A stretch of 40,912 bases of DNA from Aquaspirillum serpens DSM 68 (GCF_000420525.1 NZ_ATVC01000018.1:1-40912); one strand, 5' to 3'. Numbered from the stretch's first letter, positions 7,138 to 15,794 are shown. Program-made: numbers and translations. The notes: generated by a model from the letters alone, not told the origin.

Positions 7138-8664
7138 TCAATCAAAGTGTAATAAGCTGCGGCCTGTCATTTCTGCAGGTTGGGACAAGCCCATCATCGC
7201 CAACAGCGTAGGGGCGATGTCGCGTAATGCGCCCTCGCCAACAAAATGCGCCGCACGCTGACCAATATACAAACATGGCACACGATTTAAGGTGTGTTGG
7301 GTATGCGCTTGGTTATGTGCATGGTCGTGCATTTGTTCGCAGTTGCCATGATCGGCCGTAATCAACACTTCACCGCCGGCTGCCAGCATCGCGCTGACAC
7401 AACGCGCCACGCATTGATCGAGGGTTTCAACCGCTTTAATCGCTGCTGGCATCACACCGGTGTGACCGACCATATCACCGTTGGCGTAGTTACAGATAAT
7501 TGCGTGGTACTGTCCCGAGGCAACGGCCTGTTCAATATGGGCGGTGACTTCGGGGGCATTCATTTCGGGCTGTAAGTCGTAGGTTGCTACTTTGGGCGAT
7601 GGCACCAAAATGCGATCTTCACCTTCATACACCGCCTCCTCGCCACCGTTAAAGAAGTAGGTAACATGAGGGTATTTTTCTGTTTCAGCAATCCGCAACT
7701 GGCGTAAACCCAAGCCGGATAAATATTCACCTAAAGTCTGCCGGATTTTTTGTGGTGGGTAGGCCACCGGATGTTGATAGGCCTCGCCATAGCTGGTCAA
7801 TGAAGCAAAATAAGAGAAAGCCACCCGCCGCGCAGCAAAGGCATCAAAGGCTGGATCGGTCAACGCGGTGGTCAGTTGGCGGGCACGATCGGCACGGAAA
7901 TTCATAAACAGCACCACATCGCCATCTTGCATCTTGACCGGCTCACCAATCACTGTGGCCTGCACAAACTCATCGTTTTCATCACGGGCATAAGCGGCAT
8001 CAAGGGCGGAGTTGGCATCTGCGGCGTGATAAGCGGCTTCGCCTTCCACCAATAACTGATACGCCGGTAATACACGCTCCCAACGCTTGTCGCGGTCCAT
8101 TGCCCAATAACGACCGACCATGCTGACTAAGCGTGCCTGTGGGCAGCCAGCCAAAACGGTGTTTAATCGATCAAGATAGGTGTGGGCGCTGCGTGGTGGG
8201 GTATCACGGCCATCTAAAAAGGCGTGCACATAAATCGCTGGCACACCGGCAGTGTGTGCGGCTTGGATTAAGGCATGGATATGCGCTTCATGGCTGTGAA
8301 CACCACCATCTGACAACAAGCCCATGATATGAAGCACACCTTGACGTTTTGCTGTCGCAATCGCTTCGGTGATGACTGCATTATTGGCAAATTGACCGGT
8401 TTCAATATCGAGGTCTACGCGACTGATATCTTGTTGCACCACCCGCCCAGCGCCAATATTCAGGTGGCCGACTTCTGAGTTACCAAACTGACCCGAAGGT
8501 AAACCAACCGCGTGTTCAGAAGCATCTAAGGTTGTATAAGGGTATTCACGGCGCAGTCGATCCCAGTTGGGGGTTTGAGCATGCAAAATTGCATTGTCCT
8601 CTCCCTCAAGTCGATGACCAAAACCATCCAAAATCAACAGCAAAACAGGGGTTACATTCGACAT
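7138..8664 (-). CDS. gpmI: 2,3-bisphosphoglycerate-independent phosphoglycerate mutase
   Basis: This Mn-dependent glycolytic enzyme interconverts 3- and 2-phosphoglycerate. The 508-aa length is typical. Asp13 in LILDGFG and the phosphorylated Ser63 in GQFGNSEVGH are in place. DGRDTPPRSA and the C-terminal metal motif TADHGNCEQM also match the alkaline-phosphatase superfamily. It heads the minus-strand run gpmI-envC-ctp, which in E. coli also begins with gpmI and envC. The short gap to the divergent ArsR-type gene (about 40 bp) must hold promoters for both directions. Confidence 0.97.
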   Translation of the reverse strand: MSNVTPVLLLILDGFGHRLEGEDNAILHAQTPNWDRLRREYPYTTLDASEHAVGLPSGQFGNSEVGHLNIGAGRVVQQDISRVDLDIETGQFANNAVITEAIATAKRQGVLHIMGLLSDGGVHSHEAHIHALIQAAHTAGVPAIYVHAFLDGRDTPPRSAHTYLDRLNTVLAGCPQARLVSMVGRYWAMDRDKRWERVLPAYQLLVEGEAAYHAADANSALDAAYARDENDEFVQATVIGEPVKMQDGDVVLFMNFRADRARQLTTALTDPAFDAFAARRVAFSYFASLTSYGEAYQHPVAYPPQKIRQTLGEYLSGLGLRQLRIAETEKYPHVTYFFNGGEEAVYEGEDRILVPSPKVATYDLQPEMNAPEVTAHIEQAVASGQYHAIICNYANGDMVGHTGVMPAAIKAVETLDQCVARCVSAMLAAGGEVLITADHGNCEQMHDHAHNQAHTQHTLNRVPCLYIGQRAAHFVGEGALRDIAPTLLAMMGLSQPAEMTGRSLLHFD

Positions 8665-8705
8665 AGTGCAAGAATCTATTCGGTGGTTAATATTAGGGCT
8701 TGTTG

Positions 8706-9083
8706 ATGTTTACAGCCAAACAACTTACGATTGTAACGGTTTTTACCGCCTTTTACCGGAGCCTGGCCTTGCCATCCAACTATACGCATATCGAGCAGAC
8801 CTCTCGTGCCATGAAGGCGATGTCACATCCGCTACGCTTAAAAATTATTTCTGTGTTGCAAGACCGCGAAGTCAGTGTGCAAGAGATTGTCGAACAAGTC
8901 GGTACTTCACAAAGTAATATCTCGCAACACCTCGCCGTGATGCGTGAAAAAGGCGTCTTGCGAACACGCAAAGACGCCAATCGGGTTTACTATCGCTTAG
9001 GTGACTTACGCACATTAGAAGTCTTAAAACTGATGCGTGAAGTCTTTTGTGGCTTTAGCGATGGCGAAGACAGCCACGACTAA
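8706..9083 (+). CDS. ArsR/SmtB-family winged-helix transcriptional regulator
   Basis: This is a DNA-binding repressor-type protein. From about residue 35 the sequence (MKAMSHPLRLKIISVL) opens the winged helix; the recognition helix reads TSQSNISQHLAVM, and the wing is RTRKDANRVYYRL. The ELCVC metal-binding motif of ArsR/SmtB is absent (replaced by DREVSVQEI), so it probably does not sense metal in the classical way. The start is uncertain: ATG 8706 has AGGG upstream, TTG 8769 has GGAG 7 bases upstream, and ATG 8811 gives only the core domain. The N-terminal 30 residues are hydrophobic and unusual for the family, which favours a later start. The stop overlaps the convergent membrane gene by 4 bp. 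Confidence 0.85.
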   Translation: MFTAKQLTIVTVFTAFYRSLALPSNYTHIEQTSRAMKAMSHPLRLKIISVLQDREVSVQEIVEQVGTSQSNISQHLAVMREKGVLRTRKDANRVYYRLGDLRTLEVLKLMREVFCGFSDGEDSHD

Positions 9084-9694
9084 CTGTCCATCACCCCGCT
9101 GTGATTCGGTGGGGTCGGTTCAGTTGGCGCTGGGGTAGTGGGGGTGGCCTCAGGTGTGGTGAGTTCCTGTGGCAAGTTAATCCATCCCTGATGCGCAGCG
9201 GCGCCCAACATCAAGCTAAGTGCAAACACCGCTATCGGCATAAACAAAATCATCCCGACGATCACCCGTCCGCGTGTCATGGCAGTGGTCAGATGGAGTG
9301 CTTGAACCAGAATGGTGATGCCCCACGCGGCTAAACCAAAGGCTAAAAAGCTATCGAGCGGTGCCGGCACCGCCAATAACAAGGGTTCTAGCAGTTGTGG
9401 TGTGTGCGACAACACCACCAATCCAAATAAAGATTCTTGGCCTTGCCAACCAGATTGGCGCAACCACCACGCCATAAACCACGCCAATAAGCCACTCTCA
9501 ACGACATTGACTGCCATAAAGAAAGCCAGTCGATTGGCCATGCCGCCGGTAAAGGTGTCGGCAACCAAAGCCGACGCCAATCCCAAACATAATAACCACA
9601 GAATCACTGCCGAAAGCGGATATTGATAGTGGCCAATTGGCCGGATTCTAAACCGCATCAAATCAAGTGCATCTTGCACAAGTCGAGCAAACAT
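9080..9694 (-). CDS. Yip1-like multi-pass inner-membrane protein
   Basis: The 204-aa protein has about five hydrophobic segments (around residues 28-50, 53-75, 85-103, 115-135 and 150-172). It begins with an amphipathic stretch MFARLVQDALDLMRFRIRP and ends with a Pro/Thr-rich tail. This N-terminus and topology resemble bacterial Yip1-domain proteins, whose role is unknown. The ATG at 9694 overlaps the purU stop (TAATG), so translation is coupled to purU; a longer frame upstream would lie inside purU and is not needed. Nothing ties it chemically to formate or folate metabolism. The family call is moderate. Confidence 0.7.
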   Translation of the reverse strand: MFARLVQDALDLMRFRIRPIGHYQYPLSAVILWLLCLGLASALVADTFTGGMANRLAFFMAVNVVESGLLAWFMAWWLRQSGWQGQESLFGLVVLSHTPQLLEPLLLAVPAPLDSFLAFGLAAWGITILVQALHLTTAMTRGRVIVGMILFMPIAVFALSLMLGAAAHQGWINLPQELTTPEATPTTPAPTEPTPPNHSGVMDS

Positions 9695-10554
9695 TAGTCG
9701 AAAATCACCGTTTTGTTGTTGTAAGACAGAATGCGGTTGTCTAAATGCCAACGCACCGCGCGAGATAACACCATCCGCTCTAAATCACGTCCTTTCTGAA
9801 TCAAATCATCGACATCATCACGATGAGAGATTCGAGTGACTTCCTGTTCAATAATCGGGCCTTCATCCAATTGTTCGGTGACATAATGGCTGGTGGCACC
9901 GATCAGTTTCACCCCACGAGCATGTGCGCGGTGATACGGTTTGGCTCCATCGAAAGCTGGTAAGAAACTGTGATGAATATTGATGACCCGATTGGGGTAG
10001 CGTTGCACAAATTCTTCCGACAACACCTGCATATAGCGCGCCAAAATAATCAGGTCCACGCCATGTTGCTCTAATAAGGCAAACTGTTGTTGCTCAAGTT
10101 CCGCTTTATTGTGCCGTGTGACCGGTACGACATGGAAGGGAATCCCATTAAATTCGGCGATGCGGCGGCAATCCTCGTGATTAGAAATAATCAAGGGGAT
10201 TTCACAGTGCAGCTCACCAATACGCCAGCGATGCAGTAAATCAATTAAACAATGCTCGTATTTGGAAACAAAAATCGCGATTTTCGGCTTGTTTTCCGAA
10301 AGGGCCATTTTCCATTCCATCCGATTTTCACGGGCAATCGGCTCGAATGCTGCTGCAAAATCAGCAATCGGTAAGGTAAAACCGTCTAAAGCCCACTCCA
10401 CTCGCATCAAAAATAAGCCTCCATCGGCATCTTGATGCTGATCGGCATGCAAAATATTGGCGTTGTAAGACAATAAAAAATTAGCAATGGTTGCCACCAA
10501 GCCTTTGCGATCTGGGCAACAGATCAACAAAGTGGCGGAATGTTTGTGCGACAT
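9694..10554 (-). CDS. purU: Formyltetrahydrofolate deformylase
   Basis: PurU hydrolyses 10-formyl-THF to THF and formate, balancing one-carbon pools. The 286-aa protein has an N-terminal ACT-type regulatory domain (SATLLICCPDRKGLVATIA, residues 5-23 onward) and a C-terminal formyltransferase-like domain. The catalytic Asn/His appear in INIHHSFLPAF (around residue 188) and the Asp in VTEQLDEGPI. The ATG at 10554 gives the family length; a longer frame from 10605 adds a spurious hydrophobic stretch. It sits 83 bp downstream of folD, which makes 10-formyl-THF, so maker and breaker of the same cofactor are adjacent. The bases just before the start (CGGATGCTT) recur before folD. Confidence 0.96.
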   Translation of the reverse strand: MSHKHSATLLICCPDRKGLVATIANFLLSYNANILHADQHQDADGGLFLMRVEWALDGFTLPIADFAAAFEPIARENRMEWKMALSENKPKIAIFVSKYEHCLIDLLHRWRIGELHCEIPLIISNHEDCRRIAEFNGIPFHVVPVTRHNKAELEQQQFALLEQHGVDLIILARYMQVLSEEFVQRYPNRVINIHHSFLPAFDGAKPYHRAHARGVKLIGATSHYVTEQLDEGPIIEQEVTRISHRDDVDDLIQKGRDLERMVLSRAVRWHLDNRILSYNNKTVIFD

Positions 10555-10597
10555 AAAGCATCCGGTGAAAAGAAAAATCAAATCAAAGACCAGCAAA

Positions 10598-10626
10598 CCA
10601 GACACCGCCGCTGGGGCAATGTCTGG
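10598..10626 (-). terminator. Possible attenuating hairpin between folD and purU
   Basis: CCAGACA (10598-10604) and TGTCTGG (10620-10626) are perfect 7-bp arms with a 15-base loop, just after the folD stop in the direction of transcription. The bases that follow are T-rich but interrupted, so this could be a weak terminator or an mRNA-stabilising structure rather than a full stop. Confidence 0.4.
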
Positions 10627-10637
10627 CTGTGCCTCAA

Positions 10638-11492
10638 TTATTTCGCGTGTAAATTGGCTGCATCGAGGGTGTTTTGCAGCAGTGTCGCGACGGTCATCAA
10701 ACCCACTCCACCTGGGACTGGGGTAATGGCCGATGCCACGGTTTGTGCTGCGGCAAAATCAACATCCCCGACTACTTTGCCATCTTCAAGACGGTTAATC
10801 CCGACATCAATTACCACGGCACCGGGTTTAATCCAATCGCCTTTGACAAAGAAAGGCCGTCCTACCCCTGCCACAACGATATCTGCCCGCCGCACTTCTG
10901 CCGCTAAATCAGCTGTTGCCGAGTGGCAAACTGTTACCGTAGCACGAGCCAACAACAACTCTAATGCCATTGGCCGGCCCACAATGTTTGATGCCCCAAT
11001 CACCACCGCGTGTTTGCCTTTTACCTCAATGCCGGCGTGTTCCAACATAATCATCACACCACGTGGCGTGCATGGACGTAACAGTGGCATTTTTAACGCT
11101 AGGCGACCGACGTTGTAAGGATGAAAACCATCTACATCTTTTTTCGGATCGATGGTTGCAATAATGGTTTCTGGGTTGATGTGTTCAGGCAGTGGCAGTT
11201 GAACCAAGATGCCGTCAACCTCAGGGTCTTGGTTCAATGTGGCAACCAACTGCAATAAGGCTTCTTGTGTCGTTGAGGCTGGCAAATCGTAAGACAGCGA
11301 GCGAATACCGACTTTTTCACATGAACGTTTTTTGTTACGCACATAAATTTCTGAGGCAGGATTATTGCCCACGAGGATCACCGCAAGGGCTGGTGCGCGC
11401 AAACCTTGATCTAAGCGTGTTTGCACACCTTCGGCAACACGATCAAGCAAAGCAGCAGAAATAGTTTTTCCGTCAATCAGTTGGGCAGTCAT
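10638..11492 (-). CDS. folD: Bifunctional methylenetetrahydrofolate dehydrogenase/cyclohydrolase
   Basis: FolD converts 5,10-methylene-THF to 10-formyl-THF in two steps with NADP. The 284-aa protein begins [12 protein letters not shown]. The catalytic residues are Tyr50 and Lys54 (SEIYVRNKK), Gln98 in LVQLPLP and Asp121 in KKDVDGFHP, at the same numbers as in E. coli FolD. The Rossmann part has [10 protein letters not shown] chose the ATG at 11492 because the longer frame adds 25 unrelated residues lying under the tRNA promoter region. It is transcribed away from the tRNA operon and is followed by purU on the same strand. Confidence 0.97.
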   Translation of the reverse strand: MTAQLIDGKTISAALLDRVAEGVQTRLDQGLRAPALAVILVGNNPASEIYVRNKKRSCEKVGIRSLSYDLPASTTQEALLQLVATLNQDPEVDGILVQLPLPEHINPETIIATIDPKKDVDGFHPYNVGRLALKMPLLRPCTPRGVMIMLEHAGIEVKGKHAVVIGASNIVGRPMALELLLARATVTVCHSATADLAAEVRRADIVVAGVGRPFFVKGDWIKPGAVVIDVGINRLEDGKVVGDVDFAAAQTVASAITPVPGGVGLMTVATLLQNTLDAANLHAK

Positions 11493-11560
11493 ATAAGCAT
11501 CCGCTTCAGGGTGGCTAAAACAGAATTTTCGCATTTTTTTACATCTTGCCTCAACTTGTG

Positions 11561-11587
11561 TTGACAACCCGAAATTTTATCTATAAT
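11561..11587 (+). promoter_or_regulatory. Promoter of the tRNA operon
   Basis: TTGACA (11561-11566) is a perfect -35 box. TATAAT (11582-11587) is a perfect -10 but with a 15-base spacer; the shifted TAATAT (11584-11589) gives 17. The next bases before tRNA-Pro are CGGG, a GC-rich discriminator typical of stringently controlled stable-RNA promoters. Confidence 0.8.
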
Positions 11588-11606
11588 ATTCGGGTCTCTT
11601 GATCGG

Positions 11607-11683
11607 CGGGGCGTAGCGCAGTCTGGTAGCGCACCTGGTTTGGGACCAGGTGGTCGTGAGTTCGAATCCCACCGCCCCGACCA
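11607..11683 (+). tRNA. tRNA-Pro (anticodon TGG)
   Basis: The 77-base cloverleaf has acceptor arms CGGGGCG/CGCCCCG, an anticodon loop with TGG between CTGGT and ACCAG, the T-arm TTCGAATC, and an encoded CCA end. It is close to E. coli proM. It is the first gene of a three-tRNA operon. Confidence 0.97.
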
Positions 11684-11726
11684 AGAATTCTTCTGACTGG
11701 TGTCCCTGACCATCAGGCAACAGAAA

Positions 11727-11803
11727 GCGCCCGTAGCTCAGCTGGATAGAGCATCGGCCTTCTAAGCCGAGGGTCACAGGTTCGACTCCTGTCGGGCGCG
11801 CCA
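11727..11803 (+). tRNA. tRNA-Arg (anticodon TCT)
   Basis: The 77-base cloverleaf has acceptor arms GCGCCCG/CGGGCGC, an anticodon stem TCGGC/GCCGA with loop CTTCTAA, the T-loop TTCGACT, and an encoded CCA. It reads AGA (and AGG by wobble), rare Arg codons in many proteobacteria. Confidence 0.97.
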
Positions 11804-11826
11804 AAGGCGCAAAAGTGTTTACACTG

Positions 11827-11902
11827 GTGGCTGTAGCTCAGTTGGTAGAGTCCCGGATTGTGATTCCGGTTGTCGTGGGTTCGAGTCCCATCAGCCACCC
11901 CA
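11827..11902 (+). tRNA. tRNA-His (anticodon GTG)
   Basis: The acceptor arms are GTGGCTG/CAGCCAC, the anticodon stem-loop is CCGGA-TTGTGAT-TCCGG, and CCA is encoded. The extra G at -1 needed by HisRS is present at 11826, opposite C73. It is the last tRNA of the operon. Confidence 0.97.
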
Positions 11903-11911
11903 AAATAAAGA

Positions 11912-11940
11912 AGCCTGCTTAATGCGGGCTTTTTTGTTTT
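11912..11940 (+). terminator. Rho-independent terminator of the tRNA operon
   Basis: AGCCTGC (11912-11918) pairs with GCGGGCT (11924-11930, one G-T pair) and is followed by a run of T broken by a single G. It lies 9 bases after tRNA-His. Confidence 0.85.
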
Positions 11941-11950
11941 TTTCAGATAG

Positions 11951-11985
11951 AAAAAAATCGCCGTCAACATCACGGCGATTTTTTT
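11951..11985. terminator. Bidirectional terminator between the tRNA operon and yacG
   Basis: ATCGCCGT and ACGGCGAT arms flank CAACATC, with an A run before and a T run after, so it can act on both strands. It overlaps the yacG stop by two bases and most likely ends the minus-strand pilD-coaE-zapD-yacG transcript. Confidence 0.85.
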
Positions 11986-12166
11986 ATTCTCGCTGACCTT
12001 CTTGGCTTGGTGTTTCGTCTTGCGCTGGAACAGCATATTTTTCTTCTGCCCATGCACCAAGATCAATCAATTTACATCGTTCAGAACAAAACGGACGATA
12101 TAGACTCTCTGGTTCCCACACGACAGATTTCCGACAAATCGGGCACGATACAGTACGCACAGCCAT
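11984..12166 (-). CDS. yacG: DNA gyrase inhibitor / zinc-binding protein YacG
   Basis: YacG is a small zinc protein that binds GyrB and inhibits gyrase in E. coli. The 60-aa chain has the four zinc ligands Cys8, Cys11 (CPIC), Cys27 and Cys31 (FCSERC), followed by the family signature IDLGAWA and an acidic tail. It is the last gene of the pilD-coaE-zapD-yacG run, an order shared with many gamma- and betaproteobacteria, and lies 12 bp after zapD. Confidence 0.95.
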   Translation of the reverse strand: MAVRTVSCPICRKSVVWEPESLYRPFCSERCKLIDLGAWAEEKYAVPAQDETPSQEGQRE

Positions 12167-12178
12167 ATTTTCTTCTCT

Positions 12179-12937
12179 TCATAGTTTGCAATACGTCATG
12201 GTGAAGGGAATGGCTTGATCGATAACTTGTTTCCCTCCGCCATCAAAATTTGGTGTGATAAAGCGAACATTAACAGCATATTTACTGGCTGAGATTTCTG
12301 GAATCGCTGTAATGTCTGCTGCCATCTCTAGCCGCAATAGGTGGAAAACGTTACCACCTGACATCTGTTGAAAAGCGCCTCGTGGCGCAAGATGAGCTAT
12401 TTTTTTGCCGCGATGGCGTAATAGCTTTAACAGAATATCGACAGCTTCTTTCACCGGCAAAAGCGGTTGCACCCATTGTTGCAATAATTCACCACGCTCT
12501 GCGCTGGCTAAATTTTGCCAGTAATGCAACGACGGCAAATCAAATTCATTCACGCCACCAGCAATATTTGCACGTTGGCGCACACTGTTGAGCCATTCAT
12601 GTTCGCGTAAATGGTGCCCTAGGCGACCACTATTTTCTAATAATTGGGCTGAGGTTTGCTCAATTCTCTCCAGCGTGGCATCTAAACTGTCTTCTGCGAT
12701 CAATGGATTATCACGCAAGCCTTCGAGAATATGCTTCTGTTTGTCCAACTCTTGTACCAATTCAGATTTCAAATCTAAACGGCCGGCTAAATCGAGCAAT
12801 TCAAACAATACTACCAGCGCAATATAATGCGCATGTCCTTGTTCTTGCTGTTGAAAAAACGCTAAGCGCTTGAAAATATCTTCTAGGCGCAAGAGAGTGC
12901 GAATTTTTTCTGCGAGGGGAAATTCAAAGCAAATCAC
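12179..12937 (-). CDS. zapD: Cell division protein ZapD (FtsZ-associated)
   Basis: ZapD cross-links FtsZ filaments in the Z-ring. The protein starts FEFPLAEKIRTLLRLEDIF, matching the family start (E. coli FEHPLNEKMRTWLRIE). It then has a helical domain and a C-terminal beta part with FDGGGKQVIDQAIPF. GTG at 12937 gives 252 aa, the family length; a TTG at 12997 would add 20 residues and overlap coaE. No strong ribosome site is seen, which fits coupling to coaE 31 bp upstream. Confidence 0.93.
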   Translation of the reverse strand: MICFEFPLAEKIRTLLRLEDIFKRLAFFQQQEQGHAHYIALVVLFELLDLAGRLDLKSELVQELDKQKHILEGLRDNPLIAEDSLDATLERIEQTSAQLLENSGRLGHHLREHEWLNSVRQRANIAGGVNEFDLPSLHYWQNLASAERGELLQQWVQPLLPVKEAVDILLKLLRHRGKKIAHLAPRGAFQQMSGGNVFHLLRLEMAADITAIPEISASKYAVNVRFITPNFDGGGKQVIDQAIPFTMTYCKL

Positions 12938-12968
12938 TGCGTGGCCAAAGGAAAAGAATAGGAATGAA

Positions 12969-13622
12969 CTACAATCTGGAAGCAGCTTGCTTGGCAAGCG
13001 CTAGATAATAGTGATGTTTCTGCTCAACTTGCAGCAATAAGTGTGATAAATCTTTGCTATTGTCAATCACATCTTGCGCTGCAGCAAGTCGCTGTGCACG
13101 TGGCAGTTGATTGGCCATGATGGCTTGCACCTGTTCTACCGTCAATCCACTCCGCTGTTGTACCCGATCGATTTGCTGCTGCTCCGTACAATCGACCACC
13201 AGCGTACGTGATAAATATGGGGTGTAATGCCCTAGCTCGAATAATAATGGCACCACCAGCACTGCATACGGCGTGGTGACTTGGTTTAACTGCTGTAGGC
13301 TTTGTGCCAAGATCAATGGATGTAAAACCTGTTCCAGTTTTTGTTTCTCGGCTGGCTGATTAAACACTCGCTGCCTCATCCAAGCGCGATTCAATGCACC
13401 ATCGGCTAAACGACAGTCCCGACCAAATACCGCCTCTAAAGCTGGCATGGCAGCGCCTTCGGCACCGGTTAACTGGTGAGCAATCACGTCAGTATCAATT
13501 ACTGCACTGCCCAATGTCGCAAAATGGGCGGCGGCGGCACTTTTACCACTGCCAATTCCCCCGGTGAGACCAAGGACCCAAAGATTGACGGGAAGCGCAG
13601 GTAAAGTCACGGGCGGCAACAA
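12969..13622 (-). CDS. coaE: Dephospho-CoA kinase
   Basis: CoaE phosphorylates dephospho-CoA, the last step of CoA synthesis. The P-loop LTGGIGSGKS is at about residues 19-28, followed by VIDTDVIAHQL and LHPLI, family landmarks. At 217 aa it is slightly longer than usual because of the N-terminus. The TTG at 13622 has AAGGA 8 bases upstream; GTG 13610 is an alternative. It lies between pilD (13-bp gap) and zapD on the same strand. Confidence 0.96.
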   Translation of the reverse strand: MLPPVTLPALPVNLWVLGLTGGIGSGKSAAAAHFATLGSAVIDTDVIAHQLTGAEGAAMPALEAVFGRDCRLADGALNRAWMRQRVFNQPAEKQKLEQVLHPLILAQSLQQLNQVTTPYAVLVVPLLFELGHYTPYLSRTLVVDCTEQQQIDRVQQRSGLTVEQVQAIMANQLPRAQRLAAAQDVIDNSKDLSHLLLQVEQKHHYYLALAKQAASRL

Positions 13623-13635
13623 GGGGTGAATCCTT

Positions 13636-14397
13636 TTACTGAGAAGACACTATCTGCCACAGATAGATTGCCGCACCAGCGAAGGCGAGTGCAGGCGCGA
13701 ACGGAATATAAGGTGTTTGCTGTCGCTGACGCCACAACAAACCATATAAAGCGGCTAACGACGAGGCAGATAATAACACCAAAGGCAAATTTTCTAAGCC
13801 AATCCACGCTGCAATGGCGGCAAATAACTTGGCATCGCCTAAACCTAGCCCTATTTCCCCTCGCCATAGCCAATAGCCCTGAGCAACAAGCCATAGCAAA
13901 AGATAGGCAAGGGCGGCGGCAAGTACGGCTTCTTGTGTCGAGAGACGTTGTTCTGGGCCCAATACGGTCCACAAAAGCCCCAACCATAACAAAGAAAATG
14001 TCAGGACATCCGGCAATAATAGATGTTGGATGTCGATTATGGTGAGAGCAAGTAACAGGCTGAGGAACAACGCCGTCATCACAGCAGTGATGGGGGTTGC
14101 AGTTAACCAATATGAACCGCCCCAACAAAGCATGGTAAAAAATTCGATGAGTGGATAACGGTGTGAGATTGGCGAATGGCAATAGCGGCAGCGTCCCTTT
14201 TGCGCCAAAAAGCTCCATATCGGGATTAAATCTACGGCCGCTAATCGATGTTGGCAATGCGGGCAATGAGAAGGCGGCCACGCTAGGTTAAATCGGGGGG
14301 AGGCTTCAACCGACATGAGCATGTGCGGTAGCCGATAAATCACAACATTTAAAAAGCTACCACACAGTAAACCAAGTACACAGGCCAAAGCTAACAT
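13636..14397 (-). CDS. pilD: Type IV prepilin peptidase / N-methyltransferase
   Basis: PilD is a membrane aspartyl protease that cleaves and N-methylates type IV pilins and type II secretion pseudopilins. The 253-aa protein begins with CGSFLNVVIYRLP. It has the zinc site Cys45/Cys48 and Cys70/Cys73, and the two catalytic aspartates Asp122 (TIIDIQHLLLPD) and Asp188 (GLGDAKL). About seven membrane segments are visible. It is a little short at the N-terminus compared with longer homologues. Its ATG overlaps the stop of the corB-like gene (TGATG). pilB and pilC, which usually precede it, are not here. Confidence 0.95.
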   Translation of the reverse strand: MLALACVLGLLCGSFLNVVIYRLPHMLMSVEASPRFNLAWPPSHCPHCQHRLAAVDLIPIWSFLAQKGRCRYCHSPISHRYPLIEFFTMLCWGGSYWLTATPITAVMTALFLSLLLALTIIDIQHLLLPDVLTFSLLWLGLLWTVLGPEQRLSTQEAVLAAALAYLLLWLVAQGYWLWRGEIGLGLGDAKLFAAIAAWIGLENLPLVLLSASSLAALYGLLWRQRQQTPYIPFAPALAFAGAAIYLWQIVSSQ

Positions 14398-15656
14398 CAG
14401 CGAACACAGGGAATCAGTTTGACACGTTTCACTGCACGCTCATGTGTTTGCAGAATTTCAAATACACAACCATAGCGTTTGAAACAGGTGCCAACTTCGG
14501 GAATGTCTTGAAAATAGTCGAGGATTAAACCATTTAAGGTTTTGGGGCCATCGAGAGGGAAGTTTGTCCCACATAGACGATTCAGTTCTCGTAACTGTAT
14601 TGTGCCATCCACTTCTAACATGCCATCTTCTTTGGCCAATAATCGGTTGTCGCGTGCAGGGGCTTGGGTGGTAAACCGTCCAACCAGTTGTTCTAGGATG
14701 TCCTCCAGCGTGACCAAGCCGAGTAACTCACCATATTCATCTACCACAATCGCAATGCGGCGATGGTTTTCTTGAAAGCTTTGTAATTGCGTAAAGAGTG
14801 GTGTGCCAGCAGGGATAAAGTAAGGAACACGCAACACAGAACGTAGCGCATCAACGCTGAGATCTTCACTTGAAAGATGCAATACTTTCTTGGCATGTAA
14901 AATACCAACGATGTTGTCTTGATTCCCTTCGCACACCAGCAACCGTGTGTGGTGACAAGTTCGCAGCTGATGGTCGATGATATCCATTTCATCAGCGAGG
15001 TTAATCATCTCAATCTGACCACGTGGCACCATCACATCGTCCACTGTCTGGTTTTCGAGCTCGAATAAATTGAGCAGCATGCTTTGGTGCTTTTTTTCAA
15101 CAAACTGTCCCGATTCCAACACCAATACCCGTAGTTCTTCTGGGGTTAACATGGGTGTTTCCGGTTGTGGTTGTACACGCAAAAGACGGATGGTGGTCTT
15201 AACAAATAGATTCACAAACCATACAACCGGATAAAACAGTTTTAATAATCCAGTCAGCGGATAACTTGCTACGACTGCAATTTTGTCGGGATGTGTTGCA
15301 GCAATGACTTTTGGTGTGGCTTCAGAAAAAACCAGAATGGCAAAGGTAACGCCTAAAGTTGCAATACCGAGTGCTGCTTCATTTTGGCCAACTAATCGGA
15401 ACGTAATGACTGTTGAAAGAGAGGCGGCAGCGGAATTAACAAAGTTGTTTCCTAGTAGAATCACGCCGAGCAACTTATCGGTTTGCGCTAATAGGGTTTG
15501 CGCCAGTTTTGCACCGCGATGACCCTGTGTGGCGAGACTTTTTAAGCGAAAGCGATTGGCTGCCATCATTGCCGTTTCTGACATAGAGAAACCAGCAGAC
15601 AACAATAACAACAACACCAAAGCTAATGATAGCGTGGATAAGGGAATGTCGTCCAA
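14397..15656 (-). CDS. HlyC/CorC (CNNM) family membrane transporter/efflux protein
   Basis: This 419-aa protein has a DUF21/CNNM membrane domain (about 1-185, with SAGFSMSETAMMAANR and NNFVNSAAASLSTV). Next come a CBS pair (about 200-325, with MVPRGQIEMINL and VDEYGELLGLVTLEDILE) and a C-terminal CorC/HlyC domain (about 335-415). The layout is that of CorB/YfjD, implicated in Mg or Co efflux, though the transported ion is not proven here. It lies directly upstream of pilD, with a stop-start overlap. A terminator sits between it and the porin gene upstream. Confidence 0.9.
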   Translation of the reverse strand: MDDIPLSTLSLALVLLLLLSAGFSMSETAMMAANRFRLKSLATQGHRGAKLAQTLLAQTDKLLGVILLGNNFVNSAAASLSTVITFRLVGQNEAALGIATLGVTFAILVFSEATPKVIAATHPDKIAVVASYPLTGLLKLFYPVVWFVNLFVKTTIRLLRVQPQPETPMLTPEELRVLVLESGQFVEKKHQSMLLNLFELENQTVDDVMVPRGQIEMINLADEMDIIDHQLRTCHHTRLLVCEGNQDNIVGILHAKKVLHLSSEDLSVDALRSVLRVPYFIPAGTPLFTQLQSFQENHRRIAIVVDEYGELLGLVTLEDILEQLVGRFTTQAPARDNRLLAKEDGMLEVDGTIQLRELNRLCGTNFPLDGPKTLNGLILDYFQDIPEVGTCFKRYGCVFEILQTHERAVKRVKLIPCVR

Positions 15657-15733
15657 GGTAGATATTTGTAAAGAATAAAGACTGCTGCAGTATCGTGAGG
15701 AGGATAGCCCACTGTCAAGCCCTAACAGCGCAA

Positions 15734-15762
15734 CAAAAAAGGCAGCCGAAGCTGCCTTTTTG
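15734..15762. terminator. Bidirectional terminator downstream of the porin gene
   Basis: GGCAGC-CGAA-GCTGCC (15741-15756) has an A run before and a T run after, so it works on both strands. It lies just past the porin stop in the minus direction and prevents read-through into the corB-like gene. Confidence 0.9.
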
Positions 15763-15794
15763 ATTCTTAATTTAACCCTCTTGCGAGGAAAAAA

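Noticed and set aside
11561-11902. Possible read-through coding frames across the tRNA operon on the minus strand
   Set aside because: They are complements of three clear tRNA genes; their stem symmetry keeps frames open by chance.
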